From Pseudoduganella violacea (GTDB lineage: Bacteria; Pseudomonadota; Gammaproteobacteria; Burkholderiales; Burkholderiaceae_D): DNA of 64,000 bases. Positions 9,685 through 19,266 of the stretch are shown here, piece after piece; the stretch's first letter is position 1, and each line of letters opens with the position of its first letter. The stretch covers positions 248,001 through 312,000 of the forward strand of contig NZ_JACHXD010000002.1 of NCBI RefSeq assembly GCF_014191875.1, read 5' to 3'. The position numbers were made by a program, and so were the translations under genes. A model generated the notes under the pieces. It was not told where the DNA came from. It searched no databases and saw only the letters and a program-made list of their open reading frames with translations.

Positions 9685-10754
9685 AGGGTCGCACCTCCGT
9701 CGACAAAGACGTGCAGGCGCTTGGGCCGCACGACCAGGGTTTCACCATCCTTCAAGCCCAAATGGCTGAAGCGTTCATTGGACATCACGGCCTCGATCAA
9801 TTCGGCGTTATCGGCGCGCTCCAGGTCCAGCTGGGCCAGCGGGCCGATGGCGTGGGCGCGGCGCAGCTTGACGATGATGCCTTCGGCGCCGCTGGTGTAG
9901 CGGTCGATCTCCAGATCGTGCGGGCGCACATACGCCGTGCCTTGCGAATCGCGCACGCCGCCGTGGTCCGGCACATTGAAGCTGATGTCGCCGCTGGCCA
10001 GCACGCCTTCGTGCACGCGGCCGTGGAACACGTTCACATTGCCGAGGAAGCCGTAGACGAAGGGCGAAGCCGGATGGTTGTAGACCTGCTCCGGCGCGCC
10101 CAGCTGCTCCACCGTGCCCTTGTTCATCAGCACCACCTGGTCGGCCACTTCCAGCGCCTCCTCCTGGTCGTGGGTGACGAAGATCGAGGTGACATGCAGC
10201 TCGTCGTGCAGGCGGCGCAGCCAGCGGCGCAGCTCCTTGCGCACCTTGGCGTCCAGCGCGCCGAATGGCTCGTCCAGCAGCAGCACGCGCGGCTCCACCG
10301 CCAGCGCGCGCGCCAAGGCGATACGCTGACGCTGGCCACCGGAAAGCTGGGGTGGATAGCGGTCGGCCAGCCAGTCCAGCTGCACCAGCTCCAGCAGATC
10401 CTTGACCTTGCGCCGGATCTGGTCTTCGGACGGACGCTCGCCGCGCGGCTTCACGCGCAGGCCGAAAGCCACGTTCTCGAACACCGTCATATGCTTGAAC
10501 AGCGCGTAGTGCTGGAACACGAAGCCCACCTGGCGCTCGCGCACATGGCGGTCGGAGGCATCCTCGCCATCCAGCAGCACCTGGCCCGAATCGGGATGTT
10601 CCAGGCCGGCGATGCAGCGCAGCAGCGTGGTCTTGCCACAGCCCGATGGGCCGAGCAGCGCGGTCAGCTCGCCCTGCGGGAAGTCGAGCGAGACGTTGTT
10701 GAGGGCGACGAAATCGCCGAAACGCTTGTTGATGTTCTTGACTGCGATGGTCAT
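9681..10754 (-). CDS. cysA: sulfate/thiosulfate ABC transporter ATP-binding protein
   Basis: A 357-residue ATPase that energises sulfate and thiosulfate import. The Walker A motif GPSGCGKTT, signature [15 protein letters not shown], Walker B/D-loop [15 protein letters not shown] and switch histidine in FVTHDQEEA are all intact. A C-terminal regulatory domain follows from about residue 240, including [11 protein letters not shown], as in CysA/MalK-type ATPases. It follows cysW with one base between stop and start and overlaps cysB by 4 bp. Confidence 0.96.
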   Translation of the reverse strand: MTIAVKNINKRFGDFVALNNVSLDFPQGELTALLGPSGCGKTTLLRCIAGLEHPDSGQVLLDGEDASDRHVRERQVGFVFQHYALFKHMTVFENVAFGLRVKPRGERPSEDQIRRKVKDLLELVQLDWLADRYPPQLSGGQRQRIALARALAVEPRVLLLDEPFGALDAKVRKELRRWLRRLHDELHVTSIFVTHDQEEALEVADQVVLMNKGTVEQLGAPEQVYNHPASPFVYGFLGNVNVFHGRVHEGVLASGDISFNVPDHGGVRDSQGTAYVRPHDLEIDRYTSGAEGIIVKLRRAHAIGPLAQLDLERADNAELIEAVMSNERFSHLGLKDGETLVVRPKRLHVFVDGGATL

Positions 10755-10755
10755 A

Positions 10756-11643
10756 TCAATGCTCCGTAGCTTCGTCGGCGCGGTTCTCGTGCAAGCGCCA
10801 TTCGATAAAGGTTTTCAGCGCCAGCGTCACCAGGGCCAGCAGGGCCAGCAGGGACGCCACGGCAAAGGCGGCGGCGAAGTTGTACTCGTTGTAGAGAATC
10901 TCCACCTGCAGCGGCATGGTGTTGGTCTCGCCGCGGATATGGCCGGATACCACCGACACCGCACCGAACTCGCCCATGGCCCGCGCATTACACAGGATCA
11001 CGCCGTACAGCAGACCCCATTTGATATTCGGCAGCGTCACGCGGAAGAAGGTCTGCCAGCCGGACGCGCCCAGCACCACGGCCGCCTCCTCTTCCTCATT
11101 GCCCTGCGCCTGCATGAGCGGAATCAGCTCGCGCGCCACAAACGGGAAAGTGACGAAGATGGTCGCCAGCACGATGCCCGGCACGGCGAACAGGATCTTG
11201 ATGTCGTGTTCCTGCAGCCAGGGGCCGAACCAGCCCTGGGCGCCGAACAGCAGCACATAGATCAGGCCCGAAATCACCGGCGACACCGAGAACGGCAGGT
11301 CGATCAGCGTCAGCAGCAGGCTCTTGCCGCGGAATTCGAACTTGGCGATGCACCACGACGCCGCCACGCCGAAGATCAGGTTCAAGGGCACGGCGATGGC
11401 CGCCGTCAGCAAAGTCAGTTTGATGGCCGAGATGGCGTCGTCTTCCACGATGGCGTGGACATAGGTTTCCCAGCCTTTTTTCAGCGCCTCGGCGAACACC
11501 GCCACCAGCGGCACGAACAGGAACAGCGTGAGGAAGGTCAGCGCCACGGCGATCAATACGCCGCGCACCCAGACCGGTTCCAGCACATCGGGTGCCGAAG
11601 GCAGCTCGCCACGGCGTGGCGTCGATACAGGTGCGCCGCTCAT
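10756..11643 (-). CDS. cysW: sulfate ABC transporter permease CysW
   Basis: This 295-residue inner-membrane permease has about six membrane spans. The cytoplasmic EAA loop that docks CysA reads [31 protein letters not shown], and [25 protein letters not shown] is a family hallmark shared with CysT. It forms the heteromeric channel with CysT. The start overlaps the cysT stop by 4 bp and the stop is adjacent to cysA. Confidence 0.96.
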   Translation of the reverse strand: MSGAPVSTPRRGELPSAPDVLEPVWVRGVLIAVALTFLTLFLFVPLVAVFAEALKKGWETYVHAIVEDDAISAIKLTLLTAAIAVPLNLIFGVAASWCIAKFEFRGKSLLLTLIDLPFSVSPVISGLIYVLLFGAQGWFGPWLQEHDIKILFAVPGIVLATIFVTFPFVARELIPLMQAQGNEEEEAAVVLGASGWQTFFRVTLPNIKWGLLYGVILCNARAMGEFGAVSVVSGHIRGETNTMPLQVEILYNEYNFAAAFAVASLLALLALVTLALKTFIEWRLHENRADEATEH

Positions 11644-12518
11644 TTCTTGCCTCCCTTGCCGCGCGCCCAGGCTTGCAGCAGATTGATCGCCAGCAGCAGG
11701 AAGAAGGACACCACCAGCATCACCACCGCGATCGCGGTCGCGCCGGCATAGTCGTATTGTTCCAGCTTGGTGATGATGAACAGGGGCGTAATCTCCGACA
11801 CCATCGGCATATTCCCGGCGATGAAGATCACCGAACCGTATTCGCCGGTGGCGCGCGCGAAGGCCAGCGCGAAGCCGGTCATCAGCGACGGCAGGATGGT
11901 GGGGAAGACCACGCGGATAAAGGTTTGCAGCGCGCTGGCGCCCAGGCTGGCCGCCGCTTCTTCGAGCTCGCGCTCCGCGTCCTCCAGCACCGGCTGCACC
12001 GTGCGCACCACGAAAGGCAGGCCGATGAAGGTCAGCGCGATCACCACGCCGATCGGCGTGAACGCCACCTTGATGCCCAGCACGCCCTCGATGAAGCGGC
12101 CGAACCAGCCATTGGAGGAATACAGGGCCGTCAGCGTGATGCCGGCAACGGCGGTCGGCAGCGCGAAAGGCAGGTCGACCAGCGCATCGATCAGGCGCTT
12201 GCCGGGGAAGTGATAGCGCACCAGCACCCAGGCCACGATGCCGCCGAAAATCACATTGACGAAGGCGCCGATCAGGGCCGCGCCGAAGGTCAGGCGGTAG
12301 GAGGCCACCACGCGCTCGGACGAGACGGCGCTCCAGAAACCCTCCCAGCTCATGGTAAACGTTTTCAGGAACACGGCCGACAGCGGGATCAGGACGATCA
12401 GCGTCAGGTAAAAGATGGTGAAGCCAAGCGAGAGATTAAAGCCCGGCATCACCCGATACGGTGCGCTCCTGGCTGGGGCTGGCGCCGGCACTGAAGCCGG
12501 CAAAGCGACTGCTGACAT
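11640..12518 (-). CDS. cysT: sulfate ABC transporter permease CysT (CysU)
   Basis: A 292-residue permease with an Ala/Pro-rich cytoplasmic N-terminus, then about six spans. The EAA loop is [29 protein letters not shown], and [17 protein letters not shown] is the CysT counterpart of the CysW hallmark. It is the first gene of the cysTWAB unit. A motif also present before sbp lies 57 bp upstream (see 12575-12590). Gly/Glu residues of the docking loop are conserved, so it should be functional. Confidence 0.95.
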   Translation of the reverse strand: MSAVALPASVPAPAPARSAPYRVMPGFNLSLGFTIFYLTLIVLIPLSAVFLKTFTMSWEGFWSAVSSERVVASYRLTFGAALIGAFVNVIFGGIVAWVLVRYHFPGKRLIDALVDLPFALPTAVAGITLTALYSSNGWFGRFIEGVLGIKVAFTPIGVVIALTFIGLPFVVRTVQPVLEDAERELEEAAASLGASALQTFIRVVFPTILPSLMTGFALAFARATGEYGSVIFIAGNMPMVSEITPLFIITKLEQYDYAGATAIAVVMLVVSFFLLLAINLLQAWARGKGGKK

Positions 12519-12574
12519 AGGGCTCCCTCTTATTACATTTCCAGATAATAGGGCCGCATAATCGCATTGCCGCG

Positions 12575-12590
12575 TTATAAAACAAACTAA
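12575..12590 (-). promoter_or_regulatory. cysT upstream motif shared with sbp (candidate CysB site)
   Basis: On the minus strand the sequence reads TTAGTTTGTTTTATAA followed by CG. An almost identical element precedes sbp. The two genes belong to the same pathway and are otherwise unrelated in their leaders, so a shared CysB-dependent promoter element is the simplest reading. Confidence 0.5.
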
Positions 12591-12650
12591 CCTTTTGTCA
12601 TTTGCTTAGATGCCAAAACCGGGGTTGCCACAAAAAACCCACCCCATACC

Positions 12651-12703
12651 GCCGAGCCCGTGTCCACCTTGGTGCCTGGCACCAAGGTGGACACGGGCTC
12701 GGC
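12651..12703. repeat. 53-bp perfect palindrome between prx and cysT
   Basis: Two 26-base arms, starting GCCGAGCCCGTGTCCACC, are exactly complementary around a single central T. The inner part (GTGTCCACC...GGTGGACAC with GGTGCCTGGCACC centre) belongs to the same family as the palindromes at 20289, 24196, 58506, 61949 and 62855. It lies between the prx terminator and the cysT promoter. Confidence 0.9.
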
Positions 12704-12706
12704 CGC

Positions 12707-12735
12707 AAAAAAAAAAAGACGCCCCGCGGGGCGTC
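12707..12735 (-). terminator. intrinsic terminator of the sbp-hydrolase-prx operon
   Basis: On the minus strand GACGCCCC and GGGGCGTC form a GC-rich stem at 12718-12735, followed by eleven T residues. It sits 26 bp past the peroxiredoxin stop. Confidence 0.93.
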
Positions 12736-12760
12736 CAAGCTGAACCCACTCAGCAAAGCC

Positions 12761-13399
12761 TTATTTGTTCGGTTGCGGGGTCACGCGCAGGTAGGGGCGG
12801 GCCGCGGTATAGCCTTTCGGGTATTTTTGCTTGATCACTTCCGGGTCTTGCACGGTCAGCGGGATGATGACATCGTCGCCGTCTTTCCAGTTGCCGGGCG
12901 TGGCCACGGTGTGGGCATCGGTCAGTTGCAGGGCGTCGATCACGCGCAGCACTTCGTCGAAGTTGCGGCCGGTGCTCATCGGGTAGGTGATGGACAGGCG
13001 CACTTTCTTGTTCGGGTCGATCACGAACAGGGAGCGCACGGTGGCGGTCACGGATTGTTCGGGGTGGATCATGTCGTACAGCACCGAAACCTTCTTGTCG
13101 GAATCGGCGATGATGGGGAAGCCGACCACGGTTTTCTGAGTTTCTTCGATGTCCTTGATCCATTCCTTGTGGGCTTCGGCCGGATCGACCGACAGGGCAA
13201 TCGCTTTCACATTGCGCTTGTCGAATTCCGGTTTCAGCTTGGCGGTCAGGCCCAACTCGGTGGTGCAGACCGGGGTGAAGTCGGCCGGGTGCGAGAACAG
13301 CACAACCCAGGAATTGCCTGCCCATTCGTGGAACTTGATTGGTCCGATCGAGGAGTCTTGTTCGAAATCCGGCGCGGTGTCGCCAAGGCGTAAAGTCAT
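12761..13399 (-). CDS. 1-Cys (Prx6-type) peroxiredoxin
   Basis: This 212-residue thiol peroxidase has the active-site motif PADFTPVCTTE with peroxidatic Cys45 and Thr42. The long C-terminal arm with VIDALQLTDAHTVATPGNWKDGDDVIIPL places it in the Prx6 subfamily, not AhpC. It reduces H2O2 and organic peroxides. It is the third gene of an apparent operon with the sulfate-binding protein and an alpha/beta hydrolase, 18 bp after the hydrolase, which links peroxide defence with sulfur supply. Confidence 0.93.
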   Translation of the reverse strand: MTLRLGDTAPDFEQDSSIGPIKFHEWAGNSWVVLFSHPADFTPVCTTELGLTAKLKPEFDKRNVKAIALSVDPAEAHKEWIKDIEETQKTVVGFPIIADSDKKVSVLYDMIHPEQSVTATVRSLFVIDPNKKVRLSITYPMSTGRNFDEVLRVIDALQLTDAHTVATPGNWKDGDDVIIPLTVQDPEVIKQKYPKGYTAARPYLRVTPQPNK

Positions 13400-13417
13400 A
13401 ATGGTCTCCTAAGATGA

Positions 13418-13978
13418 TTAAACAGACAACAGCCGCTCATTGTGCACACGTTCCGCCAATATTTGCAATTGGCGCTGGCCGAAAATCCAGTCGCCCAAGC
13501 CGGATTCGGAGTTGATATGCCCTAGAGCGCCGCCGTCGATAAATTCGCTGCCCCAGCGTTTGGCCCACAGCGCGGCGCGCGCGGCCGACATCCAGGGATC
13601 GTTGGTGCTGGCGATCATGATGGAGGGACAGGGCAGCTTTTCATGCGGCAGCAAATGCGTGACGCCGAATTTTTCGGGATCGGCCGGCGCCACCAGCAGC
13701 ACGCCGGCCACCAGGTGCGGATCGCGCGCCAGGCTGTAGGCCGTGGTCAGGCTGCCGAAGCTGTGCGCCACGATCAGCGTGGGGCGCGACTGTTCGGCGC
13801 GCACCGTGTCCAGGCGCGCGCCCCAGGTCGGCAAGTGGGGATCGTCCCAATTCTCCTGCTCGACGCGGCGAAAGCTCGGATACAGGCGCAGCCAGCGGCT
13901 CTGCCAATGATCCGGCCCGCTATTGTTCAAGCCCGGCGCCACCAGAACCCGATAGTGCGAAAGCAAGCTGGCTGCCAT
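13418..13978 (-). CDS. RBBP9/YdeN-family alpha/beta hydrolase
   Basis: A 186-residue small serine hydrolase of the RBBP9/YdeN family. The nucleophile elbow is HSFG in LIVAHSFGSLTTA near residue 72, APGLNNSGPDHWQSRW is the N-terminal family signature, and the C-terminal GALGHINSESGLGDW supplies the catalytic His. The natural substrate is unknown. It lies 18 bp downstream of sbp and 18 bp upstream of prx, in what looks like one transcript. Confidence 0.9.
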   Translation of the reverse strand: MAASLLSHYRVLVAPGLNNSGPDHWQSRWLRLYPSFRRVEQENWDDPHLPTWGARLDTVRAEQSRPTLIVAHSFGSLTTAYSLARDPHLVAGVLLVAPADPEKFGVTHLLPHEKLPCPSIMIASTNDPWMSAARAALWAKRWGSEFIDGGALGHINSESGLGDWIFGQRQLQILAERVHNERLLSV

Positions 13979-13996
13979 ATGCCCTCCCCTGGTGGA

Positions 13997-14998
13997 TTAC
14001 TTGCTTGGCTGGTAGATCTGGTCGAACACGCCGCCATCGGCGAAGTGGGTCTTCTGCGCCTTGTCCCAGTCGCCCGCCACCTGCGAGATCGTGAACAGCT
14101 TCACATTCGGGAATTGGGCGGCGTATTTCTTCGCTTCCTTCTCCACGGTCGGACGGTAGTAGTTCTTGGCGATCAGCTCCTGCGCCGCATCGGTGTAGAG
14201 GAAGCTCAGATACGCTTCGGCCACCTTGCGCGTGCCGCGCTTGTCGACCACCTTGTCGACGATGGCGACCGGCGGTTCGGCCAGGATGCTGACGGAAGGC
14301 GCGACGATTTCCACCTTGTCCGGACCCAACTCCTTGATCGCCAGCAGGGCTTCGTTTTCCCAGGCCAGCAGCACGTCGCCGATGCCGCGCTCGACGAAGG
14401 TGGTGGTGGCGCCGCGCGCACCGGAATCGAGCACCGGCACGTTCTTGTACAGTTTTTTCAGGTAGTCGCGCGCCGAGGCTTCATTGCCGCCCGGCTGGCG
14501 CAGGGCGTAGCCGTAGGCGGCCAGGTGGTTCCAGCGCGCGCCGCCGGAAGTTTTAGGATTCGGAGTGATGACGGCGATGCCCGGTTTCACCAGGTCGCCC
14601 CAGTCCTTGATGCCTTTTGGATTGCCCTTGCGCACCAGGAAAACGATGGTCGAGCTGTAAGGCGTGGAGTTATGGCCCAGGCGTTTTTGCCACTCTTTGT
14701 TGAGCAATCCTTTTTCGGCGATGGCATCGATATCGTAGGCCAGCGCCAGCGTCACCACATCGGCTTCCAGGCCGTCGATCACGGCACGGCCCTGCTTGCC
14801 CGAGCCGCCATGCGACTGCTTGATCTTCACATTGTCGCCGGTGCGCGCTTTCCAGTCTTTGGCAAAGGCGGCGTTCACATCCTGGTACAGTTCCCGCGTC
14901 GGGTCGTAGGACACATTGAGCAGGTTCACATCGGCGGCGAACGCAGGCAGAACAGCGGAAGCAAAGGCAGCAGCAGCAAAGATTTTCTTGGACAGCAT
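13997..14998 (-). CDS. sbp: periplasmic sulfate-binding protein
   Basis: A 333-residue ABC solute receptor with a signal peptide ending in AFAAD. Family blocks are [71 protein letters not shown] and [20 protein letters not shown]; the SHGGSGKQ loop contacts sulfate. It delivers sulfate to CysTWA, encoded about 1.5 kb further along the same strand. It starts its own operon with a hydrolase and a peroxiredoxin. Confidence 0.95.
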   Translation of the reverse strand: MLSKKIFAAAAFASAVLPAFAADVNLLNVSYDPTRELYQDVNAAFAKDWKARTGDNVKIKQSHGGSGKQGRAVIDGLEADVVTLALAYDIDAIAEKGLLNKEWQKRLGHNSTPYSSTIVFLVRKGNPKGIKDWGDLVKPGIAVITPNPKTSGGARWNHLAAYGYALRQPGGNEASARDYLKKLYKNVPVLDSGARGATTTFVERGIGDVLLAWENEALLAIKELGPDKVEIVAPSVSILAEPPVAIVDKVVDKRGTRKVAEAYLSFLYTDAAQELIAKNYYRPTVEKEAKKYAAQFPNVKLFTISQVAGDWDKAQKTHFADGGVFDQIYQPSK

Positions 14999-15042
14999 CA
15001 GGATTCCCCTTTGAATTGGAAGCCTCAGGATACTGTCACCGT

Positions 15043-15059
15043 TTATAAAAGCGAACTAA
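15043..15059 (-). promoter_or_regulatory. sbp upstream motif shared with cysT
   Basis: On the minus strand the sequence reads TTAGTTCGCTTTTATAA, then ACGG, 45 bp before the sbp start. It matches the motif before cysT with one inserted base and one substitution. Candidate CysB-responsive element. Confidence 0.5.
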
Positions 15060-15107
15060 GGATTTGGAAGTTTTATATACCCCAAACTTATATAGCCGGC
15101 CTGGCGC

Positions 15108-15494
15108 TCAATAAAAGCGGTTGAACAGCACCACCGCCCAGGTGGCGCCGGCCAGCAGGCAGGCCAGCAGCACTGCTGCACTGCCAAAATCCTTGGCATT
15201 CTTCGACAGCGGGTGACGATCCAGCGAAATGCGGTCGACCACGGCTTCAATGGCCGAGTTGATCAGTTCCACGATGAGCACCAGCACCAGCACGCCGATC
15301 AGCACCAGTTTCTGGAAGGCCGAGACCGGCAGGAACATGGCGATAATGCCGCCGAAAACAAACAGCATCAACTCCTGGCGGAAGGCGTGCTCGTGGCGCC
15401 AGGCCGATTTCAAGCCGTCCACGGAATAAAAGAAGGCGGAGAGGATGCGCTTCAAACCGCTTTTGCTTTTGAATTCGCTGACGGGCTGTTCCAT
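15108..15494 (-). CDS. dgkA: diacylglycerol kinase
   Basis: A 128-residue integral membrane kinase with three spans, recycling diacylglycerol to phosphatidic acid. The near-invariant ELINSAIEAVVDRISLDRHPLSKNAKDFGSAAV segment holds the catalytic Glu and the ATP/Mg2+ contacts, and HEHAFRQEL is the N-terminal signature. Length is normal. It is divergent from the IclR gene. Confidence 0.95.
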   Translation of the reverse strand: MEQPVSEFKSKSGLKRILSAFFYSVDGLKSAWRHEHAFRQELMLFVFGGIIAMFLPVSAFQKLVLIGVLVLVLIVELINSAIEAVVDRISLDRHPLSKNAKDFGSAAVLLACLLAGATWAVVLFNRFY

Positions 15495-15653
15495 GTTGCT
15501 ATGCTCGCTGATCTCGGATGGTTCGGTGCGCCATTATGCCTGGGCGTGAGTATTTATTCACACTTTCCAGACACCAATATGACACAGAATTCCCATTTTT
15601 TTCACATCATGGTATAAAGGCAGTACCGAATACTGCACTGCACCAACCGCATC

Positions 15654-16436
15654 ATGAAAATTGAATCCGTCCCGGAACAAAAGACCACCATTCAGGTAAT
15701 CGAGCGCATGGTGGCCTTGCTGGACGCCTTGGCCAAATATCCCGACCCGGTGAGCTTGAAGGAATTATCCAAGGTTTCCGGCTTGCATCCCTCGACCGCC
15801 CACCGCATTCTCAACGATATGGTACTGACCCGCTTCGTCGACCGCGTCGAACCGGGCACTTACCGCCTCGGCATGCGCCTGCTGGAACTGGGCAATGTGG
15901 TCAAGAGCCGGCTTTCCGTGCGCGAAGCGGCGCTCGATTTCATGCGCTCCCTGCACAAGAAAACCCAGCAGACCATCAATCTGTCGGTGCGCCAGGGCGA
16001 CGAGATCGTCTACATCGACCGCGCATTTTCCGAGCGTTCCGGCATGCAGGTGGTGCGCGCCATCGGCGGCCGCGGTCCGCTGCACCTGACTTCGACCGGC
16101 AAGCTGTTCCTGTCGGTGGACGAGCCGAAAGCCATCCGCGCCTATGCCACGCGCACCGGCCTGGCCGGGCACAACAAGAATTCGATCACGGATTTGAGCA
16201 AACTGGAGCGGGAACTGAGCCTGGTGCGCGCGCGCGGCTATGCGCGCGACAATGAGGAGCTGGAGCTGGGCGTGCGCTGCATGGCGGCCGGCATCCGCGA
16301 CGATTCGGGCAAGTTGGTGGCGGGCCTGTCGATCTCGGCCCCGGCCGACCGTCTGCAGGAAGAGTGGCTGGAAGACCTGGTGCAAACCGCCAACCAGATC
16401 TCCGCCACGCTCGGTTACATGCCTGCTGCCGAGTAA
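15654..16436 (+). CDS. IclR-family transcriptional regulator
   Basis: This 260-residue regulator has an N-terminal winged helix (SLKELSKVSGLHPSTAHRILNDM, residues about 38-62) and a C-terminal IclR ligand domain with INLSVRQGDEIVYIDRAFS, GGRGPLHLTSTGKLFL and GYARDNEELELGVRCMAAGIRDDSG. The target genes are not evident; divergent dgkA is an unlikely target. The 3' end overlaps the convergent peptidase gene by 22 bp. Ligand unknown. Confidence 0.93.
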   Translation: MKIESVPEQKTTIQVIERMVALLDALAKYPDPVSLKELSKVSGLHPSTAHRILNDMVLTRFVDRVEPGTYRLGMRLLELGNVVKSRLSVREAALDFMRSLHKKTQQTINLSVRQGDEIVYIDRAFSERSGMQVVRAIGGRGPLHLTSTGKLFLSVDEPKAIRAYATRTGLAGHNKNSITDLSKLERELSLVRARGYARDNEELELGVRCMAAGIRDDSGKLVAGLSISAPADRLQEEWLEDLVQTANQISATLGYMPAAE

Positions 16437-17503
16437 GAAGTATTGACGGCCGGGCTGGCCGCCGTGGAGGTGGAGAAGCCCGGTGGTTTCAAGGCGCTCA
16501 GCCATTTGCGCATGCGCAGCGCATCGGCCGCGCGCGCGGCCGAACCCTTGGCGTCGAGCAGTACCATGATCACTGCACGCCCTTCCACCACGGCCTGCAT
16601 CATCAGGCAACGGCCCGCTTCATTGATGAAGCCGGTTTTCTGCAAGCCGATTTCCCAGCCCGAATTGGGCGCCACCAGACGGTTGGTGGTGCCGAACAGC
16701 ATGGGACGGCCATTCGCTTCCACCACCGCTTTCGGCGCCGTCGAATATTCGCGCAGCAGCGGATGCTCGTAAGCGGCCTGGGCCAACTTGGCCAGGTCGC
16801 GCGCGCTCGCCACATTGTTTTTCGACAAGCCGCTGGAATCGACGTAATGGGTTTCGCTCATGCCCAGCTGGCGCGCCTTGGCGTTCATCGCCTCGACGAA
16901 GGCCGGCAAGCCGCCCGGGTAATTGTGGCCCAGCGCCGAGGCGGCGCGGTTTTCCGAACTCATCAGGGCGATATGCAGCATATCGCGCCGGCTCAGCTGG
17001 GAACCGACTTTCAGGCGCGAGCTGCTGAACTTGGCGCGGTCGACGTCGTCCTCGCTCACGGTCAGCATTTCATCCATGTCCTGGTTGGCTTCCACCACGA
17101 CCAGCCCGGTCATCATCTTGGTGATGGAGGCGATCGGCAGGGCCACATTGGCATTCTTTTCGAACAACACTTCGGAATTGGCCTGGTCCAGCACCAGGGC
17201 CACATTCGATTTCAGGTCGAGCGGATCGCGCGTCAGGTTCAGGCCGGCAAGATCGCCGACGGTGGGACGGGCGGGAATGGCATCGCCCACACTCACCACG
17301 CGCTGGTAGACAACCTTGCGCTTGCCGCGCACCATCACCACGCGCTTGACCATACGTGGTTCATCGGCGGCGGCCTGGCGGCGCACGCTGGCCTTGTTCT
17401 TCTTGACGCTGACAGCCTTCGCCCCGTGCTTGGCCGGAGCGGCCGCCACGGGCAGGGAAATGAAGAGCGCGGAAATCAAGGCGCTGATTGCAAGTTTATA
17501 CAT
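16415..17503 (-). CDS. pbpG: PBP7-like D-alanyl-D-alanine endopeptidase
   Basis: This 362-residue secreted serine peptidase of family S11 cleaves peptidoglycan cross-links or terminal D-Ala. A signal peptide (about 22 residues) is followed by a basic, low-complexity linker to residue 70, then the catalytic domain. The three penicillin-binding motifs are SITK (Ser126), SEN (183-185) and KTG (289-291). The domain ends near residue 340 and the Ser/Ala-rich tail is unstructured. Its last 22 bp overlap the IclR gene tail to tail. Confidence 0.92.
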   Translation of the reverse strand: MYKLAISALISALFISLPVAAAPAKHGAKAVSVKKNKASVRRQAAADEPRMVKRVVMVRGKRKVVYQRVVSVGDAIPARPTVGDLAGLNLTRDPLDLKSNVALVLDQANSEVLFEKNANVALPIASITKMMTGLVVVEANQDMDEMLTVSEDDVDRAKFSSSRLKVGSQLSRRDMLHIALMSSENRAASALGHNYPGGLPAFVEAMNAKARQLGMSETHYVDSSGLSKNNVASARDLAKLAQAAYEHPLLREYSTAPKAVVEANGRPMLFGTTNRLVAPNSGWEIGLQKTGFINEAGRCLMMQAVVEGRAVIMVLLDAKGSAARAADALRMRKWLSALKPPGFSTSTAASPAVNTSYSAAGM

Positions 17504-17654
17504 TCGATTTTCCCCAGTACGGAAGAGAAGGTCCTACGTTGCAGTGTAACAAAACACTGCTCCAGCGCAAGCAAAATTAAGGTTGGCGGCACTAGAATTT
17601 GCCAAAGAGCAAGACACAATGTTCATTCTTTGACGTTGGCGCGCAACGGCTTAT

Positions 17655-18350
17655 TTACTCCGCAAATTTAACAAATTCAGCAACGGGGACTCTCTCGGTC
17701 ACTAGCGTATTTTCAATCTTGCTTAGATCAGCATATCCCAGCGCCATGCCGCAGACTACTGTTTCGTTGTCGGGCAGCCGCAAATATTCGCTGATAATCC
17801 GGTGATATTGGGTGAACGCCGCTTGCGGGCAGGTGTCCAGCCCCCGGCCGCGCGCCGCCACCATGATGTTCTGCAAGAACATGCCGTAGTCCAGCCAGGA
17901 ACCCTGCTCCATGATGTTATCGATGGTAAAGATCAGCCCCACCGGCGCATCGAAGAAAGCGTAGTTGCGGCCGTGCTGGGCCGCCATGCCGGCCTTGTCC
18001 TCGCGCGTCAGGCCCAGCAGCGCGTACAGATCCCAACCCACCTTGCGGCGCCGGTCGATATACGGCGACACCCATTGGCGCGGGTAATAGGCATATGGCT
18101 CGGTATGGGTGGCGGCCTGGAGTGGGTCATGGTAAGCCTCCAGGATGCGGCTACTCAGCTCTTCCTTGGCCGCGCCCGTCAGCACATGCACGCGCCAGGG
18201 CTGGACATTGGTGCCGGACGGCGCGCGCGCCGCCACTTGCAGGATTTGTTCGATGTCTTCGCGCGCCAGCGGCGTCGGCAGGAAGGCGCGGATCGAGCGG
18301 CGCGAGGTGATGGCGGCGTCGACCGCCTGCTGTTCGGGACTGGAAATCAT
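17655..18350 (-). CDS. nitroreductase family protein
   Basis: A 231-residue FMN oxidoreductase. The SRRSIRAFLPTPLAREDIEQIL N-terminus and APSGTNVQPWRVHVL are FMN-phosphate contacts, and the C-terminal GMALGYAD closes the site. The start at MISSPEQQ is chosen because the longer frame would run into the upstream DMT gene, whose stop lies 13 bp away. The two are probably co-transcribed. The physiological substrate is unknown; nitroaromatic or quinone reduction is typical of the family. Confidence 0.92.
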   Translation of the reverse strand: MISSPEQQAVDAAITSRRSIRAFLPTPLAREDIEQILQVAARAPSGTNVQPWRVHVLTGAAKEELSSRILEAYHDPLQAATHTEPYAYYPRQWVSPYIDRRRKVGWDLYALLGLTREDKAGMAAQHGRNYAFFDAPVGLIFTIDNIMEQGSWLDYGMFLQNIMVAARGRGLDTCPQAAFTQYHRIISEYLRLPDNETVVCGMALGYADLSKIENTLVTERVPVAEFVKFAE

Positions 18351-18363
18351 GCTTGCATTCTCT

Positions 18364-19266
18364 TTAGTTTTTGGATGGACGCACAACGAAGACCACGCCC
18401 AGCACGGCCAACGCCATGCCGGCCAGGCCCAGCAGATTGAAAACCTCGCCGAACAGCAGCCAGGCCATCAGGGCGGTGGTGGGCGGGGTCAGATACATCA
18501 AGCTCGTGACCTGGGTGGCGTCGCTGCGGCTGATCAGGGCGAACAGCAGGAAGATGGCGCCGATCGACAGCGCCAGCACCGACCAGGCCCAGGCGCCGAG
18601 GAATTGCGGCGTCCACTGCACCATGGCGAAATCCCAGCCCAGGCCTTCGAGCGCCACGGCAAAGGGCAGCAGCACCAGGACGGAGGCCGAGAACTGGATC
18701 ACCGTGCCGCTGCGCAAATCAAAGCGCGGACAGAAATGTTTTTGATACAGCGTGCCAATTGTCATCGCCAGCAACGCGCCCACGCACAGTGCCACGCTCT
18801 GCCAGCTCAAGCCGACCAGCGTGATCTTGGCCGCCACCACCAGCCCCACGCCCGCCAAGCCGCACACCAGGCCTAGCCACTGGCGTGGCCGCACCTTCTC
18901 GCCCAGCAGGGGCGCGGCAAAAGCCGTCAAGATCGGTTGCATGCCGACGATCAGGGCCGACAAGCCGGCCGGCATGCCCAGCTTGATCGCGCACCACACC
19001 CCGCTCAGATAACCGGCCTGGACCAGGATGCCGGCCACGGCGATATGGCCCACCCTCCCCCTCGGCCACGGCGCTTTCAGCAGCACAATGGCGGGCACCA
19101 GGATCGCCAGCACGCCGAGAAAACGCAGCAGCAGGAAGGTCAGCGGTGGCGCGTAGGGCAAACCATACTTGGCCACAATGAAACCCGTACTCCACAGAAA
19201 GACGAAAAACAGCGGCACCGGCGAGAGCAAAGCCGAGGCGGGGCTGGCTGTAGAGGTGTCGGACAT
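18364..19266 (-). CDS. EamA/DMT-family transporter
   Basis: This 300-residue inner-membrane transporter has ten predicted spans arranged as two EamA repeats, the first starting at FFVFLWSTGFIVAKYGLPYAPPLTFLLLRF and the second near LCVGALLAMTIGTLYQKHF. Such proteins export amino acids or other metabolites, but specificity cannot be deduced. The Met of MSDTSTAS is the preferred start; an upstream Met would add four residues. It precedes the nitroreductase gene by 13 bp. Confidence 0.9.
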   Translation of the reverse strand: MSDTSTASPASALLSPVPLFFVFLWSTGFIVAKYGLPYAPPLTFLLLRFLGVLAILVPAIVLLKAPWPRGRVGHIAVAGILVQAGYLSGVWCAIKLGMPAGLSALIVGMQPILTAFAAPLLGEKVRPRQWLGLVCGLAGVGLVVAAKITLVGLSWQSVALCVGALLAMTIGTLYQKHFCPRFDLRSGTVIQFSASVLVLLPFAVALEGLGWDFAMVQWTPQFLGAWAWSVLALSIGAIFLLFALISRSDATQVTSLMYLTPPTTALMAWLLFGEVFNLLGLAGMALAVLGVVFVVRPSKN

